A stretch of 64,000 nt of DNA, taken from NCBI RefSeq assembly GCF_007997015.1, contig NZ_VOSM01000009.1, positions 62,001-126,000 on the forward strand, given 5' to 3'. Every line of letters begins with the position of its first letter. Positions within the stretch are counted from its first letter, which is position 1. Below, piece by piece: positions 10,502-18,518 of the stretch. Under the pieces are notes generated by a model. The model was not told where the DNA came from and searched no databases. It saw only the letters and a program-made list of their open reading frames with translations. Source of the stretch: Lujinxingia vulgaris (GTDB lineage: Bacteria > Myxococcota_A > Bradymonadia > Bradymonadales > Bradymonadaceae). The position numbers and the translations under genes are program-made.

Positions 10502-10945
10502 GTGCAACGCCAACCAGACTCCCCGTCGGCGGCCGGCTTCAACGCTGCGATCCAGGGCCTCTCCGAGGGGTTCTCCAATCTGGTTCGACAGCACGTCGAG
10601 CTTGCGCGCCACGAGGCCAAAGACGAGCTCAAGCAGGTCGCCACCCAGGTCATCGGGCTGGTCGTCTTCGGGGCCATCGCCCTGGTGGGCTACCTCCTGC
10701 TGCTGGCCGCCATCGTGCTGCTCGCACTCTGGCTCGGCGGGGTCGGGCCGATGTTCATCGCCTGCGCCATCCTGGCCGGCCTGCACCTGGCCGTCTCCGG
10801 CGTGGCCATCGCGCGGCTCTCCAGCCAGCTCAGCGAGAGCGGTGTGAGCCTGCCTCAGATTTCGGAAGAGCTTGAGAGGAACAAGCAATGGATAAAGCAA
10901 CTTCGCAAGAGCTCATCCCCGCAACTTCCGGCGGAGCCCTCGTAA
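10502..10945 (+). CDS. holin-X-family (Phage_holin_3_6-like) membrane protein
   Basis: 147 residues. An amphipathic N-terminal helix (about 12-47, rich in His/Glu/Lys) is followed by two strong membrane helices (about 49-78 and 82-105) and a charged tail. This is the layout of the holin-X / Phage_holin_3_6 family, chromosomal envelope proteins that usually sit with DUF3618 and YqjD-like genes despite the name. The GTG at 10502 has a strong GGAGG five bases upstream, so it is preferred to an ATG 15 codons earlier. It overlaps the next gene by 58 bp, implying coupled translation. It is the first gene of a five-gene operon of small envelope proteins. Confidence 0.8.
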   Translation: MQRQPDSPSAAGFNAAIQGLSEGFSNLVRQHVELARHEAKDELKQVATQVIGLVVFGAIALVGYLLLLAAIVLLALWLGGVGPMFIACAILAGLHLAVSGVAIARLSSQLSESGVSLPQISEELERNKQWIKQLRKSSSPQLPAEPS

Positions 10946-11154
10946 GCGCCCGCCGACCGGCGGGCACTCCCGAAGAAATTCGGCTCGAGATTGAGGCCTC
11001 ACGTCGCCAGATTGCCTCCAGTCTGGACATGCTCCAGCACGAGGTCCGCTCCACCATGGACCGCGCGCTTGACTGGCGTCAGTGGGTCCACGATCATCCT
11101 CGAAAAGCCGTCGGCATCGCCTTCGGGGTGGGACTTTACTTCGCGCTACGCTGA
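10888..11154 (+). CDS. DUF3618 family membrane protein
   Basis: 88 residues. The central segment TPEEIRLEIEASRRQIASSL is typical of DUF3618. It continues as a helix and ends in a short hydrophobic segment, KAVGIAFGVGLYFALR, at the C terminus, making it a tail-anchored inner-membrane protein. The ATG at 10888 follows GAGGAAC by five bases and lies inside the end of the holin-X-like gene. DUF3618 genes commonly accompany holin-X and YqjD/ElaB-like genes. The role is unproven; envelope stress or membrane organisation is a guess. Confidence 0.8.
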   Translation: MDKATSQELIPATSGGALVSARRPAGTPEEIRLEIEASRRQIASSLDMLQHEVRSTMDRALDWRQWVHDHPRKAVGIAFGVGLYFALR

Positions 11155-11260
11155 TCCCGGTTGCTCCTGGCGCCGCCGTGCACACATTGCTGCACACTTC
11201 TATTTCTACGGACCGCTGTCGCGCTGCCGGCGCGTTTGACTTCGATGAGGACTTCCCATC

Positions 11261-11530
11261 ATGACCGAGGCAAAACCCACCACCGCTACCACGCCCCAAC
11301 AGCCCCAGTCCGAACCCGGTGTCGGCGAACGCGCGGCGGAAGCTCGCGCGCGCATCGAGCAGCAGTACCACGACATCGAGCAGAACTACGATCAGACCCG
11401 CCAGCGTCTGCAGGAGTTCAACGACCAGGCCGTCGACTTCATCCGCACCAACCCCGGCCTGGCCATCGCCGGCGCCGTGGCCGCTGGCTACGTGATTGGC
11501 CGGCTCGCCAGCCGCCGCTGGCTCGCCTGA
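11261..11530 (+). CDS. YqjD/ElaB (DUF883)-like small membrane protein
   Basis: 89 residues: a Thr/Gln/Pro-rich start, a long charged helix (about 22-60) and a C-terminal hydrophobic anchor starting NPGLAIAGAVAAGYVIGRL and ending in Arg-rich residues. This matches the YqjD/ElaB architecture; E. coli YqjD is a tail-anchored inner-membrane protein that binds ribosomes in stationary phase. An AGGA lies about nine bases before the ATG at 11261. Same strand and close spacing place it in the small envelope-protein operon. Confidence 0.75.
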   Translation: MTEAKPTTATTPQQPQSEPGVGERAAEARARIEQQYHDIEQNYDQTRQRLQEFNDQAVDFIRTNPGLAIAGAVAAGYVIGRLASRRWLA

Positions 11531-11577
11531 AGCCGCTCGCCACCCTTTGCGCTGACCCCGATGCTGAGAGCTTTGTT

Positions 11578-11886
11578 ATGTCGGACCTCAAGCAAGACCT
11601 CGAACAGACCCGGGACTACCTGGATGAATCGCGCCGCATCGTCGACGACGCCCGTCATCTCTACGATGACTTTCGCCGCGACAATCCCCTGGGCCACATC
11701 TACGAGCGCAACCCTTACGCTGTCCTGGCCGCCGCAGCGGGCGTCGGCTACGTACTTGGCGGAGGGCTTTTCACCCCCTTTACGCGCCGACTGATGCGGG
11801 TCGGGATCAAGGCGATGGTCTTGCCTGTCGCCGCCTCACACTTACGTTCACTCACCAACAACGAGAGCGACCCCTCCGCGCATTGA
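11578..11886 (+). CDS. small tail-anchored membrane protein of the YqjD-like cluster
   Basis: 102 residues. An acidic N-terminal helix (about 1-45) precedes a segment, NPYAVLAAAAGVGYVLGGGL, that mirrors the anchor of the preceding protein. A second hydrophobic stretch then leads to a polar tail. The sequence suggests a diverged duplicate of the YqjD-like gene. The ATG at 11578 was chosen because the MSDLKQD start gives the family-like layout. The frame is open further upstream but that part overlaps the preceding gene. Function unknown. Confidence 0.7.
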   Translation: MSDLKQDLEQTRDYLDESRRIVDDARHLYDDFRRDNPLGHIYERNPYAVLAAAAGVGYVLGGGLFTPFTRRLMRVGIKAMVLPVAASHLRSLTNNESDPSAH

Positions 11887-11957
11887 GCACGCCCATCGCT
11901 CCGCGCTCTGGCGCCCTCGCGCCCTCGCGCCCGAACCTTCGCTAAAAGGAGAGCACC

Positions 11958-12305
11958 ATGGACTGGAAAAAAGTTATGAACGACGTCAACCGAAACGTCA
12001 GCACCACGTATGACGCCTCCATCGAAAACGTCCTCGACCGCCTGGGCCTCGAACATCGCAAGAGCACCATGGACGTCGTCTTGCCGATGCTCGGCGTCTT
12101 CGGCGCCGGCATCGCCGTGGGAGCCTCCCTCGGCCTGCTCTTCGCTCCGAAGCGCGGCAATGAGCTGCGCGACGAGCTGCGCCACTCCCTCGAAGATCTC
12201 CGCGAGCGCGGCTCCGAGAAACTCAACGAGGTCAGCCGTAAGACGCGGGAGAACGCAGAGGCGGCGATTCCCCAGGGAACCGACTCCTCGGCGGCTCGCA
12301 GCTAA
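11958..12305 (+). CDS. YtxH-domain-like small membrane protein
   Basis: 115 residues. After a 40-residue polar start comes one glycine-rich membrane helix (about 41-63), followed directly by APKRGNELRDEL and a long charged helix. That is the YtxH signature, a Gly-rich TM and then FAPKxGxELR. YtxH proteins belong to the general-stress regulon in Bacillus. AGGAG lies seven bases before the ATG. It is the last gene of the five-gene operon and a strong terminator follows at once. Confidence 0.8.
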   Translation: MDWKKVMNDVNRNVSTTYDASIENVLDRLGLEHRKSTMDVVLPMLGVFGAGIAVGASLGLLFAPKRGNELRDELRHSLEDLRERGSEKLNEVSRKTRENAEAAIPQGTDSSAARS

Positions 12306-12338
12306 TCAGCGCCTCTAAGTAGGCTCTTTGTACGAAAG

Positions 12339-12368
12339 AAGCGCTGCCGGCAACTGCCGGCAGCGCTT
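12339..12368 (+). terminator. intrinsic terminator after the small envelope-protein operon
   Basis: A 14-bp perfect inverted repeat (AAGCGCTGCCGGCA / TGCCGGCAGCGCTT) with a very short loop runs into TTTTCT. It lies between converging units and may also stop the kinase transcript. Confidence 0.85.
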
Positions 12369-12420
12369 TTCTATGCCCACTCTCACACCCACGCCAGACG
12401 CCTCGTAAGCAAAACGCGCC

Positions 12421-13851
12421 TTAGCTCTCCACCGCCAACCGACGCTGGGAGTTCTCCTGACGCTTCGACCAGGTCGCAGGCACCGCGTACATCACATGCT
12501 CCTCGGGAGTCTCCGCAAGGTAGATCACCCCGAGGGGATCCCCGGGCTTCAGACCGGCAAAAGCCCTGTCCCCCGTCGCCAGACTCCCGTAAATGTAACG
12601 CCCATTCACCGGATAGCGGTACGTCAGATGAACCCCGCTGGACCGTCCCCCGCCAAGATCGGAAAAGCGCCCGGTGACTTCACCCAGCGTATACTCTCCC
12701 GCGCGATACACCGAGATGTCTTGAAACGCTCGCCCACATGCGGCCAGCGCCATACCAAGCGTGCACAAAAATACGAAGGCCCCCAGCACCGCAAAGCCCA
12801 CCATCCCCGCCATCCATACCGCAATCGGAAAACTCAAGGTGGCAAGACACGCAATGATGTTGACCACCACCACCCCCAGATGACTTCGGCCTAGATAAGC
12901 GTCCCGCAAGAAAAAGCCCGGGAAGGGACGCGGCGCCGGCAGAATCTCGTGAGGCACCGGAAGTCGTCCGACCACCGTCTCCCGCGGGATCATCAAAAAC
13001 TCATCCTCAAGCGCCTGGAGGACCGCTGCGGCACTTTGCATGCGTCGCTCAACTTCCGGCTCCGTCATCGCCAGGAGCACCCGCTCCAGCCCGATCGTCA
13101 CAGGAAGGTCATCCGGCAGCCGGAAGGTATGCAGCCCGTCAAAAAGCTCCCCGGGCGGTGTCCCACTGAGAAGTTGAACAGCACTGGCGCCCAACGCAAA
13201 GATGTCCGTTGCTGCACGCGCCGCCCCCGCGTACTGCTCCGGCGGCATGTAGCCAAACGTCCCCACGATCGTTGAACCCAACCCCTCGGCTGTCACCGAC
13301 TCACGAACCGCCCCGAAGTCAATCACCACCAGCGAACCATCCGACCGGAGCATCAGGTTGGCAGGCTTAATGTCGCGATGAATCACCGGAGGGTTAAGCC
13401 GATGAAGGTAGTCGAGCACCTCGAGGGTTCGACGCAGGACATCGCGCACCTCGTCCTCGGCAAAACGATACCCCTCATCCAGCATATCCTGGAGGTTTCG
13501 CCCCTCAATATAACTTTGAACAAGAAAGAGCCGATCAGGCGCGTCGGCCTCTTCATCCTCGATCGTGAAGTGCGCGTAGTATCGAGGAATCCCCGGATGC
13601 TCGAGGCTGCGCAACATCTCGCATTCACGATGAAAGAGCTCGTAGTCCTTCCAGCGCTTCATGCGACTCGGCAAGAGCTCCTTTACCGCGACAAGCCTCT
13701 CATCGGCGTCCAGGTCTCGTGCCAGATAGGTTCGCCCGAGCGCACCCTCTCCTAGCACACGAATCAACCCGTACCGCTCTCGAACCACCTCGAGAAACTC
13801 ATCCTCGGTGGCCCCCGATGGCGGCGTCGCTCCGACGGTACCTTCACTCAT
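12421..13851 (-). CDS. membrane-anchored Ser/Thr protein kinase with C-terminal DUF3592-like domain
   Basis: Eukaryote-like Ser/Thr kinase of 476 residues. Gly loop GEGALG is at about 34-39, catalytic Lys at 57, HRDIKPAN from 158, DFG at 178-180 and a PPE version of APE at 203-205, so it should be active. After the kinase come two adjacent membrane helices (about 325-347 and 351-372). A 75-residue C-terminal domain with Arg-Tyr-Pro-Val-Asn-Gly and Gly-Asp-Pro features resembles DUF3592. With two helices, kinase and tail would both be cytoplasmic. The ATG at 13851 with an upstream GGAG is preferred to an ATG at 13881 or GTG at 13950. No PASTA or sensor repeats are present. The substrates are unknown. 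Confidence 0.88.
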   Translation of the reverse strand: MSEGTVGATPPSGATEDEFLEVVRERYGLIRVLGEGALGRTYLARDLDADERLVAVKELLPSRMKRWKDYELFHRECEMLRSLEHPGIPRYYAHFTIEDEEADAPDRLFLVQSYIEGRNLQDMLDEGYRFAEDEVRDVLRRTLEVLDYLHRLNPPVIHRDIKPANLMLRSDGSLVVIDFGAVRESVTAEGLGSTIVGTFGYMPPEQYAGAARAATDIFALGASAVQLLSGTPPGELFDGLHTFRLPDDLPVTIGLERVLLAMTEPEVERRMQSAAAVLQALEDEFLMIPRETVVGRLPVPHEILPAPRPFPGFFLRDAYLGRSHLGVVVVNIIACLATLSFPIAVWMAGMVGFAVLGAFVFLCTLGMALAACGRAFQDISVYRAGEYTLGEVTGRFSDLGGGRSSGVHLTYRYPVNGRYIYGSLATGDRAFAGLKPGDPLGVIYLAETPEEHVMYAVPATWSKRQENSQRRLAVES

Positions 13852-13898
13852 TACTCGACTCTCCGCGCCTGCGTTTTGCATGCTGTCATGAGAGCCCA

Positions 13899-13927
13899 AG
13901 CCTAATGCAGCCAGCTCAGAGCGGCAA
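13899..13927 (-). promoter_or_regulatory. possible sigma-70 promoter of the kinase gene
   Basis: On the minus strand TTGCCG and TAGGCT are spaced by 17 bases, 48 bp upstream of the kinase start codon. The fit to consensus is only moderate. Confidence 0.3.
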
Positions 13928-14096
13928 TGCCTACCGTCAGGCACGCACACGAGTGAATGACTTCACCCGTGCACGCTTCATCAGTCCCCTGATCAGATAG
14001 TAGACAGCTCGGCTTTACGACTTCAAATCGCGGAGAGAACGTCGCGCCAGCGGCCGCGCTCTGCGCCTTGATGCCCGGCTCAATACGACGCCTGGC

Positions 14097-14720
14097 TCAA
14101 TACGCAGACTCAGGCACGAATATAATATCGCCGGGCAAGAGCCTGAGGTTGCGCTGACGCCCCTCTACGATTTCCTGAAGCGGCACGCGGACCTGAATCT
14201 CAACACCGTCAACCACACGCGTAAGTTTGGTGTTGTTGGTGCTCGCGCGCTCGTTGAAGCCGCCGGCCAGCGCAAAGGCCTCGATGATGCTGATGTTATT
14301 TTTATAAGGAAAAGTCCCCGGCTCTCGGACTTCACCGAAGATGAAAATACGCTTGGAGTTGTACTCAACAATCGTGCACTGCACGTTGGGCTCTTTGAGA
14401 AACTTCTCCCCGAGCCCCAGCGTGAGTTGAACCTCAACATCGGTGCAGGTCAGCCCCTCGGCCTTAAAGCGCCCCACATGCGGATAGTTGATGGTCCCGT
14501 CGGCACCGACAGTAAACTCACCACTGAGCGCCTCTTCCCCGTAGACTCTCAGCAAAAATCGATCGCCGGGACCGAGTTCGCCGGTAGGCGGAAGTTCGGC
14601 CTGCTGCTCAACCAGCGCCAGATAAGCCGGATCAACACGCTCGTGAGCACACCCACTCAGCAGCCCCGCCAGCAAGAGACATACCGCCAGAAAGGGCACA
14701 CACCCATTAACCTTTCTCAC
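14097..14720 (-). CDS. Wza-like polysaccharide export lipoprotein (polysaccharide biosynthesis/export family)
   Basis: 207-residue outer-membrane lipoprotein with lipobox LSGC after a hydrophobic signal. The Poly_export domain starts at LGPGDRFLLRVYGEE. One SLBB-like domain follows at about FGEVREPGTFPYKNN and covers ALAGGFNERAS, ending at LLPGDIIFVPE. Proteins of this type form or line the outer-membrane exit pore for exopolysaccharide. It is short compared with E. coli Wza and lacks the C-terminal helix that crosses the outer membrane, so it may need the barrel gene immediately upstream. The start is GTG at 14720, with GGGAG eight bases before. No glycosyltransferase or Wzc kinase gene is nearby. 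Confidence 0.85.
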   Translation of the reverse strand: MRKVNGCVPFLAVCLLLAGLLSGCAHERVDPAYLALVEQQAELPPTGELGPGDRFLLRVYGEEALSGEFTVGADGTINYPHVGRFKAEGLTCTDVEVQLTLGLGEKFLKEPNVQCTIVEYNSKRIFIFGEVREPGTFPYKNNISIIEAFALAGGFNERASTNNTKLTRVVDGVEIQVRVPLQEIVEGRQRNLRLLPGDIIFVPESAY

Positions 14721-14779
14721 AGGACACTCTCCCGGATTTCGTGGCCAGGGACCGCGGCTGCAACACCAATGCGCCCTGA

Positions 14780-16096
14780 TTAATACGTAAGCGTCGTCGT
14801 CAGCACCACATGGTGACGTTGGTAGTCCCGCACTGAACTCTCCCCCGGACCATCCACCTGAACGACGTTATCGGTAAAGTTGGAAACAAAGCGGTAGGAC
14901 AGGCCCAGATCCCAGCCACGACGTAGCTCCATCGATGCCTCACCTTTCACACCGAAGAGCAAGTCGGAGAGGTCTTCAGGGATCGTGACCACGTTGTCCT
15001 GAGTCTGAACCTGACGCACGCCGAGGTCAGCGTAATCTCGCATCTGCGCGTCTGCCTCCAAACCTAACTTCAGACGCCCCCCGACCAAACCCTGCTGAAA
15101 CCCGACCAGCGCGCGATGGTAGGTGTAGAAGTTCCCGATCGTCGAGTCCGCGAAGTCGCGCTGGTAGCCCGCACGAATGCGGCTATCAAGATTGACCGGA
15201 CCGAACTGATAGCTGGCCTCCGCCTTTACCAACAGGCCCTGAAAATCGGGCCCGTTCGGGTCTTGATAGAAACCCCACCCGTAACCGGCCTGCAACCCCA
15301 CGCTGACGCGCTGCGTGATCAAGCCCCGCAGGCCACCCAACAAGCGCAAAGGGTTACTGTTGGTATTCAACAACCGACCATCCGCGCTGATGACCTCACC
15401 GGAGGGGCCGCCCTGAACCGGGCTGGCGTAGTTAATACGGCGATAATCCGCCGATGCCACAAGCGCGGTCTTGGGCAGGAACGACCAGTGTCCGTTCCAC
15501 CCGATATGATGCGTGTAACGATCGAGTTCACGGTAGAGATTATGGCGATAGAGCGAGAGGTCGTAGCTCAGATAGGTCTCGAGAACTCGTCCGCCCGGGT
15601 GAAAACCAAGCATCACGCCGGCACGGTTGAAGATACGATTAACCGCGTCGGCGGACTCGTAGCTCGGAGCCTCGTTGGTGCGCACGAAAGTCTCGGACAG
15701 ACGCAGACTCACCGCACCGCGCGGGTTCCATGTCAGGTTCGCGCCCAGGTTCGCCGACAGACCGCTCTGAGAGGCTACGGTCTCCTCCGAACTCAAATAC
15801 TGCCGCCAACCAACAGACGCGTCCCCGTTGATATCCCACATTCCCGGATCGAGTGTCTCGAGCCTCAACCCCGGCTGCACAAAGCCTTCGGGAACCTGTT
15901 TGATACTCGAGCTTTCCCGACTCGATGAGTAGTAGAGGTTGGAATCAAACCCCGCCCCGAGTGTCACCCCCGGGTGTAGGCGCAGGTTGCCTCCCCCCAC
16001 ACCATCGCCCCACTCCGCCGCAGCGGAGGGCGAAGTCAAGAGCACTGCACTGGCCACCGCACAGAGCGCGGCCGCTTTCATCCATCGTCCCGTCAT
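14780..16096 (-). CDS. outer-membrane beta-barrel protein
   Basis: About 438 residues. The signal peptide has an Ala-rich core ending near AAAEW. The rest is dominated by alternating hydrophobic strands with aromatic residues and Gly/Asn/Asp turns, such as GAGFDSNLYYS, and the last residue is Tyr after VLTTTLTY. That is typical of outer-membrane barrels. The early GAGFDSN motif is shared with barrel proteins that accompany exopolysaccharide export. It is followed 59 bp later by the Wza-like gene and preceded by a periplasmic gene, so the three look like one export unit. The ATG at 16096 (GAGAG upstream) is preferred to one at 16108. Its cargo is inferred, not shown. Confidence 0.8.
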   Translation of the reverse strand: MTGRWMKAAALCAVASAVLLTSPSAAAEWGDGVGGGNLRLHPGVTLGAGFDSNLYYSSSRESSSIKQVPEGFVQPGLRLETLDPGMWDINGDASVGWRQYLSSEETVASQSGLSANLGANLTWNPRGAVSLRLSETFVRTNEAPSYESADAVNRIFNRAGVMLGFHPGGRVLETYLSYDLSLYRHNLYRELDRYTHHIGWNGHWSFLPKTALVASADYRRINYASPVQGGPSGEVISADGRLLNTNSNPLRLLGGLRGLITQRVSVGLQAGYGWGFYQDPNGPDFQGLLVKAEASYQFGPVNLDSRIRAGYQRDFADSTIGNFYTYHRALVGFQQGLVGGRLKLGLEADAQMRDYADLGVRQVQTQDNVVTIPEDLSDLLFGVKGEASMELRRGWDLGLSYRFVSNFTDNVVQVDGPGESSVRDYQRHHVVLTTTLTY

Positions 16097-16151
16097 GGGC
16101 ACTCTCATCTATCTGAACGTGGGACGCAGCACATCATGCGTCCCAACCGGC

Positions 16152-16751
16152 TTATTGATAGGGGGTCAGCTCCGGAAGGCGATCGAGCACATCACGCTCG
16201 TCGCCCAGGAACTCCTCGTCGGGAGATCCGATCCCGGGGTCTACTGAGACCTCCAGAACCGCATCATCGGCATAACGAAGTTCCTGCCCGGCACACACTC
16301 GCGCCTCCTCTCCCAATCCGGAGACGCGCTGACCGGCGATGCTGATCAGCGTGTAATGGTGCTTGGACGCCTCAAGGTCATTGGCAGCCACGCTGTCCGA
16401 GAGACTGACGTAGCTCTGCTCACTGACCTTCACAAAGCCCCTGATCGAAGCCAACTTCTCATTCACACAATTAATCTTCAGAATATCGCGCTCTTCATCA
16501 CGCGCGCTATCCAACAACTGGGTGGTACTCTCGAGAGTGACGCGCATCGCGTCGATCTTATTCGCCGCTCGCTCACCCATCTCTCCTGCTGAGAGATTGT
16601 CGAGATCTTCGTCAATAACCCCCCCGCCGTTGCGATCGTTGAAATCGGTCAGGAGGCGCTCACCATCACCGTCTTGCTGAGCCAGCGCACTCGGCCCGAC
16701 AAGTAGTAACGAGAGCCCTAACATCGTCGCCCATCGCATCGTGGTGTTCAT
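16152..16751 (-). CDS. secreted periplasmic protein of unknown function
   Basis: 199 residues with a clean Sec signal peptide (cleavage near ALAQQ). The mature chain is acidic and largely helical, with two Cys (in INCVNE and RVCAG) that could form one disulfide. It has no enzyme motif. AGGA lies six bases before the ATG. It is the first gene of a unit with the outer-membrane barrel and the Wza-like lipoprotein, and it follows its own probable promoter. It may be a periplasmic partner of those two. Confidence 0.7.
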   Translation of the reverse strand: MNTTMRWATMLGLSLLLVGPSALAQQDGDGERLLTDFNDRNGGGVIDEDLDNLSAGEMGERAANKIDAMRVTLESTTQLLDSARDEERDILKINCVNEKLASIRGFVKVSEQSYVSLSDSVAANDLEASKHHYTLISIAGQRVSGLGEEARVCAGQELRYADDAVLEVSVDPGIGSPDEEFLGDERDVLDRLPELTPYQ

Positions 16752-16886
16752 GCCATATCCTGGGATCTAGGATCGATCCGCGCCCTATCGTCAATTCACG
16801 TTGCGCGGCCCGATCAGTTACGACGGCTCCCAACTCTCTGCAGATTCGCAGCGGGTATCCCCCGTCGTCGTGATCGTCTCCGATTA

Positions 16887-16914
16887 ATTATAAGATCACA
16901 TGCATGCCCTTCAA
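16887..16914 (-). promoter_or_regulatory. sigma-70-type promoter of the barrel/Wza-like unit
   Basis: On the minus strand TTGAAG and a perfect TATAAT are 16 bases apart, followed by a leader of about 130 bases before the ATG at 16751. The -35 region overlaps a small hairpin (16906-16922) that lies just after the stop of the upstream AgmX/GltG-like gene. Confidence 0.55.
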
Positions 16915-16947
16915 GAAAGGGCGTTCCCCCCCGCCCGCAGCCGACGA

Positions 16948-18342
16948 TCAGCCGCCCGGCGAAAACACGAAAGGCAGGGTGAACATCGAGTCGCCCCCTT
17001 CTGGAGCGGGGACGCGAAGACGACGCTGAATCTCCTGGGCGACGCACTGACCGACGCCACCGCCGACGCCGTCTGCTGCAACCTTGGCGTCACTGACGCG
17101 TCCTCGAGAGCCCGCCGCAGAGACCGTCACCAGAACGCGCACCGTACCCTGAGCGCTGTTGTTTCGACGAAGCTCACGCTCATAACAGTCCTGGATATTG
17201 CGCTGAATCTGGCGCAACGCGCGAGAAACTGCCGCCTGATCAAGCGTTCCGCCGATGGCGTCATCCGGATTCTGAATCTGCACAGGCCGTGCGCGCACCG
17301 TCGTCTCTTCACGCTTGCCGGTATCGACACCGTCCTTTGCTTTGGACGCTCCCTTAGTCGATCCGATCTCGCCGATATCGGCACGGGTACCAACGCCATC
17401 GGCCTCGCTATCACCGCGGCCCAGCGCCAGACGGTCGCCACCACCGGCCTGGTACTCAACACGAGAAGAGCCGGCAAATGCCTCATCAGCGCCCAGGTTT
17501 CGCAGGCTGTCGGTCACGCGAGCAATCGCTGACTCCCCGCCTTCACCATCGGCCGTAAGAACGCGAAGCACGGTTGCATCACGCACCTCTTCTGTCAGGC
17601 GAAGCCGCTCTTCCTGACGCGCATCGGCCACTTCTTCAGGGGTCTTGCTGGGCGCAGGCTCAGCCTGCTGCGGAGCAGCCTCGCCCTCATTCTCCCCTTC
17701 CCCCTCTTCAGTTTCCTCAAGCTCGATCTCTTCTGGCTCGGGCTCGTCCTGCTTCTCTTCCACCATGATCCGCGCAATGCGATCGGGAATGCGAAACTCC
17801 GTCTCCTCGGGAACCGGCCAATCCTGGTTCTCAACAAAGACGACAAATCCAATCTGGATCAGCGCTGAGAGCAAGAGAAGCATCGCCAGAGGGCGGTCGA
17901 TGCTCGACATAAATCCGCCGCGCATCGACGCAGGCAGTACCGGCGCGGGACGCACCGGCGGGGGAGTCACAAACTGAAAAAGGACGGTCGCCTCCCCGAT
18001 CACCACTCGACCGCGCATCGTAGCGTCGAGTTTGACCTGGTAGACATCGCCCTTCTTCTTGGCGACCCCGCTGGAACGCAGCTCTTCAAACGACTGCACC
18101 GAGCCGCCACGCGAGACCCGCCCCTCCATCTTGTCGGTAAATTGCAGCGTATAGCTGCCACCGGCCGGCTCAAAGAGCGCAAAAGATTTCGGAAGGTTTG
18201 ATGCCGGCAGCACCAGGAGGTTGCGCTTATAGTCGGAGCCGATCGAAACCGTCTCCTCCTTTCGGAGAAGGCGCTCTTCCAGAACCTTTTCGTTCTGGAT
18301 CAATCCAACCCTCAAGATTTTTCGACCGGATGCTTTTGCCAT
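16948..18342 (-). CDS. GltG/AgmX-like protein: FHA-like N terminus, one membrane helix, AgmX/PglI (TonB-like) C terminus
   Basis: 464 residues. The N-terminal beta-rich region (about 1-127) resembles an FHA domain. One membrane helix follows (about 152-170), then an acidic periplasmic linker rich in Glu/Pro (about 178-245), a Gly/Asp-rich spacer, and a C-terminal domain (about 370-464) with Cys in QDCYERELRRN and VGQCVAQEI. That last part is the AgmX/PglI C-terminal domain, a TonB-like module in M. xanthus GltG and GltJ that reaches through the periplasm. The ATG at 18342 has GAGGAA seven bases upstream; an ATG nine codons earlier lacks a site. It follows TolQ and two TolR genes, which suggests it couples their motor to outer parts. 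Confidence 0.85.
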   Translation of the reverse strand: MAKASGRKILRVGLIQNEKVLEERLLRKEETVSIGSDYKRNLLVLPASNLPKSFALFEPAGGSYTLQFTDKMEGRVSRGGSVQSFEELRSSGVAKKKGDVYQVKLDATMRGRVVIGEATVLFQFVTPPPVRPAPVLPASMRGGFMSSIDRPLAMLLLLSALIQIGFVVFVENQDWPVPEETEFRIPDRIARIMVEEKQDEPEPEEIELEETEEGEGENEGEAAPQQAEPAPSKTPEEVADARQEERLRLTEEVRDATVLRVLTADGEGGESAIARVTDSLRNLGADEAFAGSSRVEYQAGGGDRLALGRGDSEADGVGTRADIGEIGSTKGASKAKDGVDTGKREETTVRARPVQIQNPDDAIGGTLDQAAVSRALRQIQRNIQDCYERELRRNNSAQGTVRVLVTVSAAGSRGRVSDAKVAADGVGGGVGQCVAQEIQRRLRVPAPEGGDSMFTLPFVFSPGG

Positions 18343-18518
18343 GGTGCGTTTCCTCGGAGCCTGACACATCGATAGGCAATCACGCCCTCGTCAAAGCCGC
18401 CAATTTTCCTACGCCAAGTCTCGCGAACCTAAACGACGAGGTCCATCCGATCCATCCCCTGCCCTTCGATACTCGTGGCGATGCCCCGGTAGAAAAGGGC
18501 AGGAGATTAAATCTGGCC

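Noticed and set aside
14078-14104. Direct repeat of GGCTCAATACG around the stop of the Wza-like gene
   Set aside because: There are two 11-bp copies only. It is a small local duplication with no sign of a mobile element or attachment site.
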